NCBI RefSeq assembly: GCF_004366635.1
Contig: NZ_SORN01000017.1
Coordinates: forward strand, 1 to 37,785
Direction: 5' to 3'
From: Roseinatronobacter bogoriensis DSM 18756
GTDB lineage: Bacteria > Pseudomonadota > Alphaproteobacteria > Rhodobacterales > Rhodobacteraceae
Length of the DNA: 37,785 nt
Of the stretch, positions 12,523 through 19,575 are shown one piece after another (the stretch's first letter is position 1; the number at the start of each line of letters is the position of its first letter). Below the pieces are notes generated by a model. The model had not been told where the DNA came from and made no database searches. It worked only from the letters and a program-made list of their open reading frames with translations. The position numbers were made by a program, and so were the translations under genes.

Positions 12523-14297
12523 GCGACGATCCGTTTGACAGCATTCCGCCGATCGGGGCCGAGCCGGACGCCCCTGCACCCCGAGAGGATGACCCGTTTT
12601 CCGAGTTGCTGGCGCAAGGGGCCAGTTATGACCTGAATGACAATGGCAATGCGCGTCGGTTCGCACTGTATTTCGGCGAGAATCTGATCTGGGTGCCGCG
12701 CATGGGCTGGTATGTCTGGGATGGCACCAGATGGGCGCGGGACAAGGATGAAATTGAGGTCAAGCGCCTGTGTCAGGAATTGGGCGATCTGGTCAAGCGC
12801 GAGGTCTGGACCCTGCGGCTGGGCGACCGGCAGATGGACCTGATCGAGGCCGAGCAATCGCTGATTGACGAGCGTGAGGGCTGGCAGGCCGCGACGGATG
12901 ACCAGGGCAAGCTGACAGCGGATGCGGAAGCGCGGATTCGCCAGATCAATGTCCAACTGGCCGAGATTGGCAAGCTGAAGAAAAGCCTGTCAGATATTCG
13001 CGCCGCGCATCGCCGCTTTGCGATACAGGCCGGAAATGGCGCGCGCATGAAGTCGATGCGCGAAGAGGCCGGGGTCAAGCTGTCCCGCCGCCTCGATGAT
13101 CTGGACGCGCAGCCGCTGGAATTGAACACGCTCTCGGGCGTGGTGCGGTTTACGGTCGATCGCGAAGACGGGCGGCGCTATGCCAATGTCGAGCTGATGC
13201 CGCATGCGCGCGCGCAGCTGCACACCAAGATCATGCCGGTGCGCTATGAGGCCGATTGTGCCGACCCGCCGGAATGCCCGCAATTCGACGCCTTTCTGGC
13301 GCGGATTCAGCCGGACCCGGTGATGCGCCAGTTTCTGATGCGGTCATTTGCCCTGGCGATGACCAGGCTGATCGAGCAGAAGCTGTGGTTTCTGTATGGC
13401 ATGGGGGCCAATGGCAAGTCGGTGCTGGTCGATCTGATGGCGCGGATCGCGGGCGACTATGCCGCCACCGCCAAGATTGAATCGCTGACAGGCACCAACC
13501 GGCGCGGAGGTGGCGATGCCACGCCTGATCTGGTGCCGCTGATCGGCGCGCGGATGGTGCGCGCGGCGGAACCCGATGAGGGGATGCGCTGGCAGGAGGG
13601 CCTGATCAAGGACCTGACCGGGGGCGAGCCGATCCTTGTGCGCGCGCTGCATTCCGATTTTGTCGAAGTGCGGCCCTGTTTCAGCCTGTTCATTTCCGGC
13701 AACCACAAGCCCGATATTCGCGGCACGGATGACGGGATCTGGCGGCGGCTGATGCTGGTGCCGTTCGATGTGCAGATCCCCAAGGATGAGCAGATCCCGA
13801 AGCGGGAGCTTGATGACATTCTCTTTGCCGAGCGGGACGGCATATTCCGCCAGCTGGTGGGCTATCTGGGAGATTATCTGGAGCGCGGTTTGCGCGAGCC
13901 GGACAAGGTGTTGGAGGCCACATCGGAGTTCCGCGAGGAAAGTGACCCCTATGGGGCGTTTCTGGAGGATGCCTGTGTCGTCTCTGGCAACCCAGAAGAC
14001 ACGATCGAGGCGCGCGAGTTGGTGCTGTGTTTCCATTTCTGGATGATGTCGCGGGGCGAGGGTGCGTTCAAGGACCGCACTGTCGCGCTGGCGCTGGCGG
14101 ACCGGTCGCGACGATGGGCCAGCAAGCGCACGGGCCAGAAATTCACCGCGCGCAAATCTGGCGGCACCAAGCGATATGACGGCATTCGGCTGTCTGACCT
14201 GTTCGCGCGCGAATGGGGTGCCGCGCATAAGGACGCGCAGGGCCGCGCCATCGCGCCCAATTCCGGCGGCGACAGCGGCGCGCAGGGCGCGTTCTGA
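12519..14297 (+). CDS. D5/P4-family SF3 replicative helicase
   Basis: 592 aa. The N-terminal half holds a D5_N-like region with a coiled coil (about 105-175). The C-terminal half is a superfamily-3 AAA+ helicase: Walker A YGMGANGKSVLVD (about 291-303), a motif B region RMVRAAEPDEG (about 345-355) and sensor-1/motif C FSLFISGNHKP (about 388-398), then a winged-helix-like end. It would unwind the phage origin. No archaeo-eukaryotic or TOPRIM primase motif is visible, so a host primase is probably used, unlike P4 alpha. The C-terminal DNA-binding domain and the repeat array that follows suggest direct origin recognition. Confidence 0.9.
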   Translation: MSDDPFDSIPPIGAEPDAPAPREDDPFSELLAQGASYDLNDNGNARRFALYFGENLIWVPRMGWYVWDGTRWARDKDEIEVKRLCQELGDLVKREVWTLRLGDRQMDLIEAEQSLIDEREGWQAATDDQGKLTADAEARIRQINVQLAEIGKLKKSLSDIRAAHRRFAIQAGNGARMKSMREEAGVKLSRRLDDLDAQPLELNTLSGVVRFTVDREDGRRYANVELMPHARAQLHTKIMPVRYEADCADPPECPQFDAFLARIQPDPVMRQFLMRSFALAMTRLIEQKLWFLYGMGANGKSVLVDLMARIAGDYAATAKIESLTGTNRRGGGDATPDLVPLIGARMVRAAEPDEGMRWQEGLIKDLTGGEPILVRALHSDFVEVRPCFSLFISGNHKPDIRGTDDGIWRRLMLVPFDVQIPKDEQIPKRELDDILFAERDGIFRQLVGYLGDYLERGLREPDKVLEATSEFREESDPYGAFLEDACVVSGNPEDTIEARELVLCFHFWMMSRGEGAFKDRTVALALADRSRRWASKRTGQKFTARKSGGTKRYDGIRLSDLFAREWGAAHKDAQGRAIAPNSGGDSGAQGAF

Positions 14298-14328
14298 GCC
14301 ATCCCTGCACCCTGCTGAGGGTCATTGC

Positions 14329-14463
14329 GGGGACGATGGGGACGATAACGGGGCGGGCAGGGACGATGAATGCGGGGTCCGGGGGTGCGGGGCTGACTGG
14401 TTTAGGCAAGCAAAAGCAAGGGGTTATGTGATGGGCAGGGACGATGGGGACGATAGGGACGAT
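14329..14463 (+). repeat. Left iteron cluster, six (A/G)GGGACGAT units
   Basis: GGGGACGAT at 14329-14337 and 14338-14346 in tandem; AGGGACGAT at 14359-14367; then AGGGACGAT, GGGGACGAT and AGGGACGAT in unbroken 9-bp register at 14437-14463. The flanks are shared too (GGGCA before, AATGCGGGG after, at 14354-14377 and 14433-14472). Confidence 0.9.
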
Positions 14464-14552
14464 AAATGCGGGGTTCCGCGTGTGCGCGCGCGCGACGTGT
14501 TCGCATTGGTCGTCAAAGGGGCAAAAGGCATTCTTACGCGTAGGTGGAAAAT

Positions 14553-14676
14553 ATCATCCCTATCGTCCCTATCGTCCCTTTTAGGGGGTCAAGGCATTGA
14601 AAAGACAGGGAAGGATTTGTGCGATCTGGCGCAAAAGAACGTCCCTTTTTTCGGGGTTATCGTCCCCATCGTCCCT
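14553..14676 (-). repeat. Right iteron cluster, inverted
   Basis: The complement of the left unit: ATCATCCCT (14553-14561, one mismatch), ATCGTCCCT (14562-14570) and ATCGTCCCT (14571-14579) in tandem, then ATCGTCCCC (14659-14667) and ATCGTCCCT (14668-14676). A partial ACGTCCCT stands at 14639-14646. The inner triplets (14438-14463 and 14553-14578) are complementary at 24 of 26 positions. Confidence 0.9.
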
Positions 14677-14701
14677 GAGTTGAGGGCGGGAAAACAACAG
14701 A

Positions 14702-15382
14702 ATGTATGTGGCTAGGCAAGAGGCGCAAAATATGGTGGTGGCAATGCGGCAGATACAGGCAGAGCGGGCAGTCAAGCAGCAGATCGGGGTCAAGGCGCTG
14801 CTGGAATGGGCCTTCGGGGCAGAGCGCGCCTCGGTCGAGTTTGATGAGGTGGGTGTGGCCCCTGTCGGGGTGGACACGATCTGGCTGCTGATGCAGCGCG
14901 GGCGATTGGGCTGCAAGGTGGATGGGGGCCGCTATGGCGGGGGCGCGCAATCGGCCTCGGATGCAGAGATCGTGGCGGCGATTGTGGCCGCGCTGCCGGT
15001 GGCGCAGGGCGGGCGCGGCATGGCGGTGCGGATTGCGGAACTGGCGCGCGCGGGCCTGTCGCCGGAATACTTTCCGGATGCTTCTCCGCGTGTGGTGCCG
15101 CTGGAGATGCGGCGCAGCAAGTATGGGCTGTTTGCCACGACAGTTGATGCGCGCGACATCCAGTTCGCGGGCTTTGGCCGCTTCCCGGTCAAGGATAGCC
15201 GCTGCTGCCCGGTGCGCGTGGTGCCAACCGCGCAGCAGATCGGCGCGGCGCGACGCTTCTGGCTGGACTGGGTGGGTGCGCTGATGTTCCTGCAAGCTGA
15301 GTTGCGCATGGCCGGTCTGTCGCATTGGGAGGTGACGGATGAGCTGCCGCCGATTGCGCCGTGGCGTGGGGGTGCGGTGTGA
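14702..15382 (+). CDS. Unknown phage protein, late-regulator candidate by position
   Basis: 226 aa. Helical N-terminus (about 1-40), then AERASVEFDEVGVAPVGVDT, a helix-rich DAEIVAAIVAALP...GGRGMAVRIAELARAG, and a C-terminal part with VVPTAQQIGAARRFWLDWVG. The third segment resembles an HTH. A Q-like antiterminator role is suggested only by position (after replication, upstream of the late promoter/terminator pair at 16864-16948). A later start at ATG 14732 is possible. It overlaps the next start by 1 nt. Confidence 0.6.
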   Translation: MYVARQEAQNMVVAMRQIQAERAVKQQIGVKALLEWAFGAERASVEFDEVGVAPVGVDTIWLLMQRGRLGCKVDGGRYGGGAQSASDAEIVAAIVAALPVAQGGRGMAVRIAELARAGLSPEYFPDASPRVVPLEMRRSKYGLFATTVDARDIQFAGFGRFPVKDSRCCPVRVVPTAQQIGAARRFWLDWVGALMFLQAELRMAGLSHWEVTDELPPIAPWRGGAV

Positions 15383-15648
15383 TGGGCAACGGAAACAGGA
15401 TACAACCGTCAGACATTGCGGCGCTGCGCGATCTCCTTTCAAAGCCCGGCGGCTTGGAGGCCGTCTTGGCCGAAGTGGAAGCCCAAAAGCGGCGGGCCGC
15501 AACGCGGTCAGATTTTGACAGATGGTCAAGGGTGATGGGCTATCCTGTCAGCCAGCTTTCGGGGGTTCCCGGTGAGAAGGTCCGCCCGCGATACATTCGC
15601 CTGAGCCTGTGGCAGCGTCTGCGCGCTTGGTGGGCGGGGTTGCTGTGA
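15382..15648 (+). CDS. Small phage protein, unknown
   Basis: 88 aa (MGNGNRIQPSDIAALRDLLS...). Helical N-terminal half, then PRYIRLSLWQRLRAWWAGLL, a short amphipathic, Trp-rich and hydrophobic C-terminus that could touch a membrane. It is joined by 1-nt overlaps (TGATG) on both sides. No family recognised. Confidence 0.6.
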   Translation: MGNGNRIQPSDIAALRDLLSKPGGLEAVLAEVEAQKRRAATRSDFDRWSRVMGYPVSQLSGVPGEKVRPRYIRLSLWQRLRAWWAGLL

Positions 15649-15857
15649 TGGGGCAGATGCAGCGCAGGGCGCGGATTAAGCGGGAGTTGCAGGGTAAGGC
15701 GCGGGCCAAGGTGCGGCGGTTGGAATGTCCGTTTACTGTCCTGAGTGTGAGATATGAGCTTGCGGGCGAGGCTATGGTGGCCGCCGCGCTGGCGCTTGGT
15801 GGGGCGCTGATCAGGCAAAATCGTGGCGGTGAAGAGCGGGGTTGCTGTGATGGCTGA
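15648..15857 (+). CDS. Small basic protein, unknown
   Basis: 69 aa. A strongly basic N-terminus (MQRRARIKRELQGKARAKVR) suits nucleic-acid binding; the middle is hydrophobic (GEAMVAAALALGGALI), and the tail is short with two Cys. It overlaps both neighbours. No family recognised. Confidence 0.5.
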   Translation: MGQMQRRARIKRELQGKARAKVRRLECPFTVLSVRYELAGEAMVAAALALGGALIRQNRGGEERGCCDG

Positions 15858-16197
15858 GGATCGGGTCTGCGCGTGGTGTGGTGGGGCGATTGTGGGGAAG
15901 CGGGCGGAAGCGCGGTATTGCTCGAAGAGCTGCAAAAAGAAACGACACTATCATGAGAATAAAGATTACTATGCTGAAAAGGCTCGTCGCCATCGAATAG
16001 AAAATCCGGGCTTCCACAAAGAAAGGGTCTCCAAATGGAGGGCTGACAACCTCGAGAAAATAGCAGAGTACAACGCCCAATACGATAAAATTAATGCTTC
16101 GAGACGAAGGCGGCGTGTTCGGGCATGCTACCGCCGCCGTGCTGCCGAACGCAACATGCAATCCTTCCTGACTTCCCTTCCTAAACTTAAGCGATGA
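15850..16197 (+). CDS. Zinc-finger protein of atypical base composition
   Basis: 115 aa. N-terminal C-x2-C (VCAWCGG) and C-x3-C (YCSKSCKKK) pairs form a treble-clef-like zinc site as seen in small HNH-associated or CGNR-like fingers. The remainder is Lys/Arg/Glu/Tyr-rich and helical (RHYHENKDYYAEKARRHRIE...). No HNH residues follow, so it may be a truncated nuclease or a pure DNA binder. From about 15,940 to 16,200 the DNA is far richer in A+T than its neighbours, suggesting recent acquisition. ATG 15850 overlaps the previous gene by 8 nt. Confidence 0.7.
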   Translation: MAEDRVCAWCGGAIVGKRAEARYCSKSCKKKRHYHENKDYYAEKARRHRIENPGFHKERVSKWRADNLEKIAEYNAQYDKINASRRRRRVRACYRRRAAERNMQSFLTSLPKLKR

Positions 16198-16216
16198 TAG
16201 ACAAGGAGAAATCATC

Positions 16217-16852
16217 ATGACCAATGAGCTGACACTTGACCAGGCGCGGGATATGGATGCTGCCGCGCTGCGGGCGATCTTCGATGAGGCGCTGTCGCAA
16301 CTGGACCTGTTTCTGCGGGACGCCTGCATCTGTTATCTCGCGCTGCTCGATCAGGGTGCCGAATTGCCTTTGCTTCACCCTGCCTTTCGCCATGCCGAAG
16401 CGATTGCGACTGGTGCGCTGTCGCCGCGCGTGGCGATGCGTCACGCGACAAATCGGAACATCATCGGGGCGATGGCGGGCTTGCCGCTGGATTTGCAGGA
16501 TCGGCTGGTCGATGGCGAGAAGGTGAAGATTGCGGTTATGAGCGATCAGGGCCGCATTCATTCGGATGAGGTCTGTCTGGAGCAGATGTCGCCTGAGCAG
16601 ATGCGCCGCGCGTTCGGGGCCGATGGTGTGCGCGATTGGCAGGTGCAGGGTGAGTTGCTGATCAAGGGGCAGAGTGTGCAGAGCAGTCGCGCGCCAAGTA
16701 AGCCAGTGATCCGTGTGGACCGTGAGACGCGGGATATAATTATCAACCGCGTCCGTGTCAGCCCGGAGGATTTGGAGCCAGCGTTTGCGGCGCTTGGGCT
16801 TCAGGTCAAGCCCTTCATGAAGGGGCGGTTCAAGCCCGTGCGGATCACTTGA
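16217..16852 (+). CDS. Unknown phage protein (211 aa)
   Basis: AAGGAG stands upstream of ATG 16217. The N-terminal 90 residues are helical (LTLDQARDMDAAALRAIFDE...), with LLDQGAELPLLHPAFRHAEA. The C-terminal half alternates strands (KVKIAVMSDQGRIHSDEVCL, then PVIRVDRETRDIIINRVRVS). No catalytic motif. It is the last gene before the late promoter region. Confidence 0.6.
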   Translation: MTNELTLDQARDMDAAALRAIFDEALSQLDLFLRDACICYLALLDQGAELPLLHPAFRHAEAIATGALSPRVAMRHATNRNIIGAMAGLPLDLQDRLVDGEKVKIAVMSDQGRIHSDEVCLEQMSPEQMRRAFGADGVRDWQVQGELLIKGQSVQSSRAPSKPVIRVDRETRDIIINRVRVSPEDLEPAFAALGLQVKPFMKGRFKPVRIT

Positions 16853-16863
16853 GAAAAAACTTC

Positions 16864-16892
16864 TTGACGAAATGTCACTCTCTTGACATTTT
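16864..16892 (+). promoter_or_regulatory. Putative late promoter with inverted repeat
   Basis: TTGACG (16864-16869), 17-bp spacer, CATTTT (16887-16892), the same layout as PL and PR. A perfect 8-bp inverted repeat, AAATGTCA (16870-16877) and TGACATTT (16884-16891) around CTCTCT, fills the spacer and enters the -10. It differs from the OL/OR palindrome, so another regulator is implied. Transcription would start near 16899, ahead of the HNH and terminase genes. Confidence 0.6.
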
Positions 16893-16907
16893 ACAGCCAG
16901 ACGAATT

Positions 16908-16948
16908 GCGCCCGATGGAGAAACCCTCCCTCGGGCGCTTTGCTTTGC
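16908..16948 (+). terminator. Intrinsic terminator just after the putative late promoter
   Basis: GCGCCCGA (16908-16915) pairs with TCGGGCGC (16931-16938), with an inner GGAG/CTCC stem, followed by TTTGCTTT. It begins about 10 nt after the predicted late start. It could end transcription from PR, block the late transcript unless antiterminated, or both. Confidence 0.7.
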
Positions 16949-16957
16949 GGGGGTGTG

Positions 16958-17290
16958 ATGGGCAGGCTGAAGCGGTTGCCAGAGCGCCTCTCGGCTTTGC
17001 CGGATCGTGTGGCGCGGGTGGTCGAGCCTGACCGCACAGAGCGTCCGGCCTATCATGCCTGGTACAAAACGGCTGAGTGGCAGAAGCTGCGCTGGAAGAT
17101 TCTGGTGCGCGACCGGTTCACCTGTCGGCTGTGTGGTGTGGTCGAGGGGCGTAAGGGCCAGCAGATCGCGGACCACATCCAGCCCCATCGCGGGGATGCG
17201 GCGCTGTTCTGGGATGAAAACAACCTGCAGTGTCTGTGCAAGACCTGCCACGACAGCGCAAAGCAACGGGAAGACAAGGCGCGCTGGTGA
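16958..17290 (+). CDS. HNH endonuclease of the packaging module
   Basis: 110 aa from ATG 16958. A canonical HNH: WKILVRDRFTCRLCG, then ADHIQPHRGD (catalytic His in DHI) and ENNLQCLCKTCHDSAKQRED, with two C-x2-C zinc pairs. It matches the phage HNH group that sits directly before terminase (HK97 gp74 type), where the nuclease assists terminase in specific cleavage of the concatemer, usually at cos. All key residues are present, unlike in the left-arm HNH-like protein. Confidence 0.9.
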   Translation: MGRLKRLPERLSALPDRVARVVEPDRTERPAYHAWYKTAEWQKLRWKILVRDRFTCRLCGVVEGRKGQQIADHIQPHRGDAALFWDENNLQCLCKTCHDSAKQREDKARW

Positions 17291-17372
17291 CAGGGAGGGG
17301 GGGGGTGAAAACTCCACAACCCCTGCCTGCTCTAGACCCGCGGGGATATCACGCGCAGAATTTTTTTGGGAC
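17291..17372 (+). other. HNH-terminase spacer, cos candidate
   Basis: An 82-bp gap with a G-tract of nine or more at about 17296-17305, CCCGCGGG (17337-17344) and a T7 run before the terminase start. In cos-type HK97-like phages the cohesive-end site lies close to this point. No direct evidence for a cut site here. Confidence 0.3.
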
Positions 17373-17867
17373 ATGGCTGAAATTCAAGACTTTCGCAAAA
17401 CTGACCTGTTTGGAAATCCTGTCAGAACGCGCAAGGGGCAGCGTGGGCGGCCATCTCTGGAGATCAGCGCCGAAGACCGCGACGTGGTGGAAGCGGCGCT
17501 GGTGCGCGGCTGGAGCAACGAGAGGATCGCAAAGGCGGTCGGAATCTCGGTCCCGTCACTGAAGCGGCATTTTAGATCTGCCCTGGCCAAACGGGACGCC
17601 GCGCGCGACCGGATGGAAGCGGCGCTGTTCTCGGCGCTGGCGCGGCAGGGAATCGACAAGGGCAATGTCGGCGCGTTGCGCCAGCTGCGCGAGTTGCTGG
17701 ACAAGGACATGGCGCGCGCCCAACAGGCCGAGATGCACCGCCGCCAGTCCGAGGCAGACAGCGCGGGTGTGAAGCTGGGCAAGAAAGAGGCCGCGCAACA
17801 GGCGGCAGAGGCCGCGCTGCAAAGTGAAGGCTGGGGCGATTTGTTGAAACCGGGCGGGATGCACTGA
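17373..17867 (+). CDS. terS: Terminase small subunit
   Basis: 164 aa, ATG at 17373. The HTH, about residues 28-62 (LEISAEDRDVVEAALVRGWS, then NERIAKAVGISVPSLKRHFR), would bind the packaging site; the following helices (about 65-120) would oligomerise. The C-terminus is charged and helical, ending in WGDLLKPG, which may contact the large subunit. Position between HNH and the large subunit supports the call. The SD is poor, so translation may depend on the upstream gene. Confidence 0.82.
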   Translation: MAEIQDFRKTDLFGNPVRTRKGQRGRPSLEISAEDRDVVEAALVRGWSNERIAKAVGISVPSLKRHFRSALAKRDAARDRMEAALFSALARQGIDKGNVGALRQLRELLDKDMARAQQAEMHRRQSEADSAGVKLGKKEAAQQAAEAALQSEGWGDLLKPGGMH

Positions 17868-17868
17868 C

Positions 17869-19575
17869 ATGAACATGCCGCTGCGCCGTGAGGTCTGGGA
17901 CACATCGCTGCCCGATTGGGAGGACCGGATCACCAAAGGCGCTTCGCTTGTGCCTGATCTGCCGCTGAATGACGCGATGGCTGAAAAGGCCGTGCGCATC
18001 TTCAAGCGGCTGCGCTGCCCCGATCTGATCGGGATGCCGAGCTATGGCGAGATCTGCGATGACTGGGTGTTTGACCTGGTGCGCGCGATCTTCGGGTCAT
18101 ACGACCCCGAAACCAAGCGCCGGGCGCTGCGGGAATTCTTCCTGCTGATCCCGAAGAAGAACGGAAAGTCGTCGGTCGCTGCGGCGATCATCGTCACAGC
18201 CGCAATTCTGAATGAGCGTCCAGAGGCAGAGTTGCTGCTGATCGCGCCGACAATGACCATCGCGAAGATCGCTTTCAAACAGGCCTGGGGGATTATCCGA
18301 GCCGATGCAGAGCTTGAGGCGCTGTTTCATGTGCGCGAGCATCTGCGCACGATCCGCCACCGCGTGACGGGGGCCGAGATTTCGGTGAAGGCTGCGCAGG
18401 GCGATGTGATCACCGGCGGCAAAGCCACCTATACGCTGATCGATGAGACGCATGAATTCGCCAAGTCGAGCAAGGCCGAGGGCGTGTTTCTGGAACTGCG
18501 CGGCGCGCTGGCCTCGCGCCCGGACGGGTTCCTGATGCAGATCACGACCCAGAGCAAGGAATCGCCCGCGGGCGTGTTCAGGCAGGAGTTGGAAAAAGCG
18601 CGCTCGGTGCGTGACGGGCGCATGAAGCTGCCGATTCTGGCGGTGCTGTATGAGCTGCCGAAGGTGTTGCAGAAAAGCTGGCAGGATCCGGCAACATGGC
18701 CGTTGGTCAATCCGAACCTTGGCCGGTCGGTCGATGAAGGGTTTCTGGCCGATCAGTTGACGGTTGCGCGCGAAAATGGCCCGCATGCGCTGGCGCTGCT
18801 GGCCTCGCAGCACTTCAATGTCGAGATCGGCGTGGGGCAGGGCGGGGCATGGGTTGGCGCGCAGTTCTGGGCGCAGGCCGCGCGCGAGGGCGTGACGCTG
18901 GAGCAGATCATCGGGGAATGCGAGGTCGCTGTTGCCGGGGTTGATGGCGGTGGGCTGGATGACCTTCTGGGGCTGGGGGTGATTGGCCGGCATCGCGAGA
19001 CAAAGCGCTGGATGGGCTGGGCGCATGCCTGGGCGCATCCGGAAGTGCTGCGCACGCGCAAGGAGATTGCGCCACGGCTGCGGGATTTCGAGCAGGCCGG
19101 GGATCTGACGATCCTGGCGGAAGATGACCCGACCGGCGACATCATCGGCGTTGCCGATGTGATCGAGCGGCTGAAAGATGCAGCGCTGCTGCCGGATGCT
19201 GGCGCGGTAGGGCTGGACCCCTATGGCGTGTCGGCCATCATCGACGAGCTGGCAGGGCGCGGCATCAGCGACGAGCAACTGGCCGCGATCGGGCAGGGCG
19301 CGCGGTTGTCGCCGGAAATCTGGGGCATCGAGCGCAAGCTGAAAGACGGAACATTCGTGCATGGTGGCCAGCCGATGATGGATTGGGTGCTGGGCAATGC
19401 GCGGATCGAGCAGCGGGGATCGGCGGTTTTGATTACAAAGGAAGCGGCAGGCCGCGCCAAGATTGACCCGCTGATGGCGCTACTGAACGCCTTCAAGCTG
19501 ATGAGCCGGAATCCGGTATGCCAACAGCCGGTGGATTACGACGCGTATCTTAAAGCATCGGTGGTTGTCGCATGA
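17869..19575 (+). CDS. terL: Terminase large subunit (HK97 type)
   Basis: 568 aa motor-nuclease that packages DNA into the prohead. Walker A is LLIPKKNGKSS (about 94-104), Walker B TLIDETHE (about 189-196) with the catalytic Glu, and a coupling-type QITTQS follows at about 225. The C-terminal RNase H-like nuclease has Asp residues at GVDGGGLDD (about 356-364) and LDPYGV (about 450). Length and order match Terminase_1 enzymes. The stop overlaps the portal start by 4 nt. Confidence 0.96.
   Translation: MNMPLRREVWDTSLPDWEDRITKGASLVPDLPLNDAMAEKAVRIFKRLRCPDLIGMPSYGEICDDWVFDLVRAIFGSYDPETKRRALREFFLLIPKKNGKSSVAAAIIVTAAILNERPEAELLLIAPTMTIAKIAFKQAWGIIRADAELEALFHVREHLRTIRHRVTGAEISVKAAQGDVITGGKATYTLIDETHEFAKSSKAEGVFLELRGALASRPDGFLMQITTQSKESPAGVFRQELEKARSVRDGRMKLPILAVLYELPKVLQKSWQDPATWPLVNPNLGRSVDEGFLADQLTVARENGPHALALLASQHFNVEIGVGQGGAWVGAQFWAQAAREGVTLEQIIGECEVAVAGVDGGGLDDLLGLGVIGRHRETKRWMGWAHAWAHPEVLRTRKEIAPRLRDFEQAGDLTILAEDDPTGDIIGVADVIERLKDAALLPDAGAVGLDPYGVSAIIDELAGRGISDEQLAAIGQGARLSPEIWGIERKLKDGTFVHGGQPMMDWVLGNARIEQRGSAVLITKEAAGRAKIDPLMALLNAFKLMSRNPVCQQPVDYDAYLKASVVVA

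Larger units (their letters stand above)
14298..14701. other. Intergenic repeat region, candidate replication origin
   Basis: A 404-bp stretch after the helicase with no convincing gene. It holds six forward and five reverse 9-bp iterons in opposed clusters around a ~90-bp centre (14464-14552) with an alternating GTGTGCGCGCGCGCG run and an A/T-richer part (14512-14557). A frame from ATG 14431 to 14715 could encode 94 aa with DDGDDRDD and SSLSSLSSL runs, but these only reflect the repeats. An origin beside its helicase, as in P4-type systems, is the best reading; a long RNA hairpin is the alternative. Confidence 0.6.

Noticed and set aside
14329..14676. CRISPR array
   Set aside because: Units are 9 bp, directly abutting, in opposed clusters and without spacers; no cas genes are present.
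14062..14715. 217-aa frame across the iteron region (and a 94-aa version from 14431)
   Set aside because: Begins inside the helicase gene, and its DDGDD and SSLSSL runs are just the translation of the 9-bp repeats. A short translated gene from 14431 cannot be fully excluded.
16187..17374. 395-aa minus-strand frame
   Set aside because: Crosses the late promoter and lies opposite the canonical HNH gene; composition is typical of antisense frames.
18097..19362. 421-aa minus-strand frame opposite the terminase large subunit
   Set aside because: Shadow of terL caused by high G+C; Arg/Gln/Pro/His-rich and without motifs.
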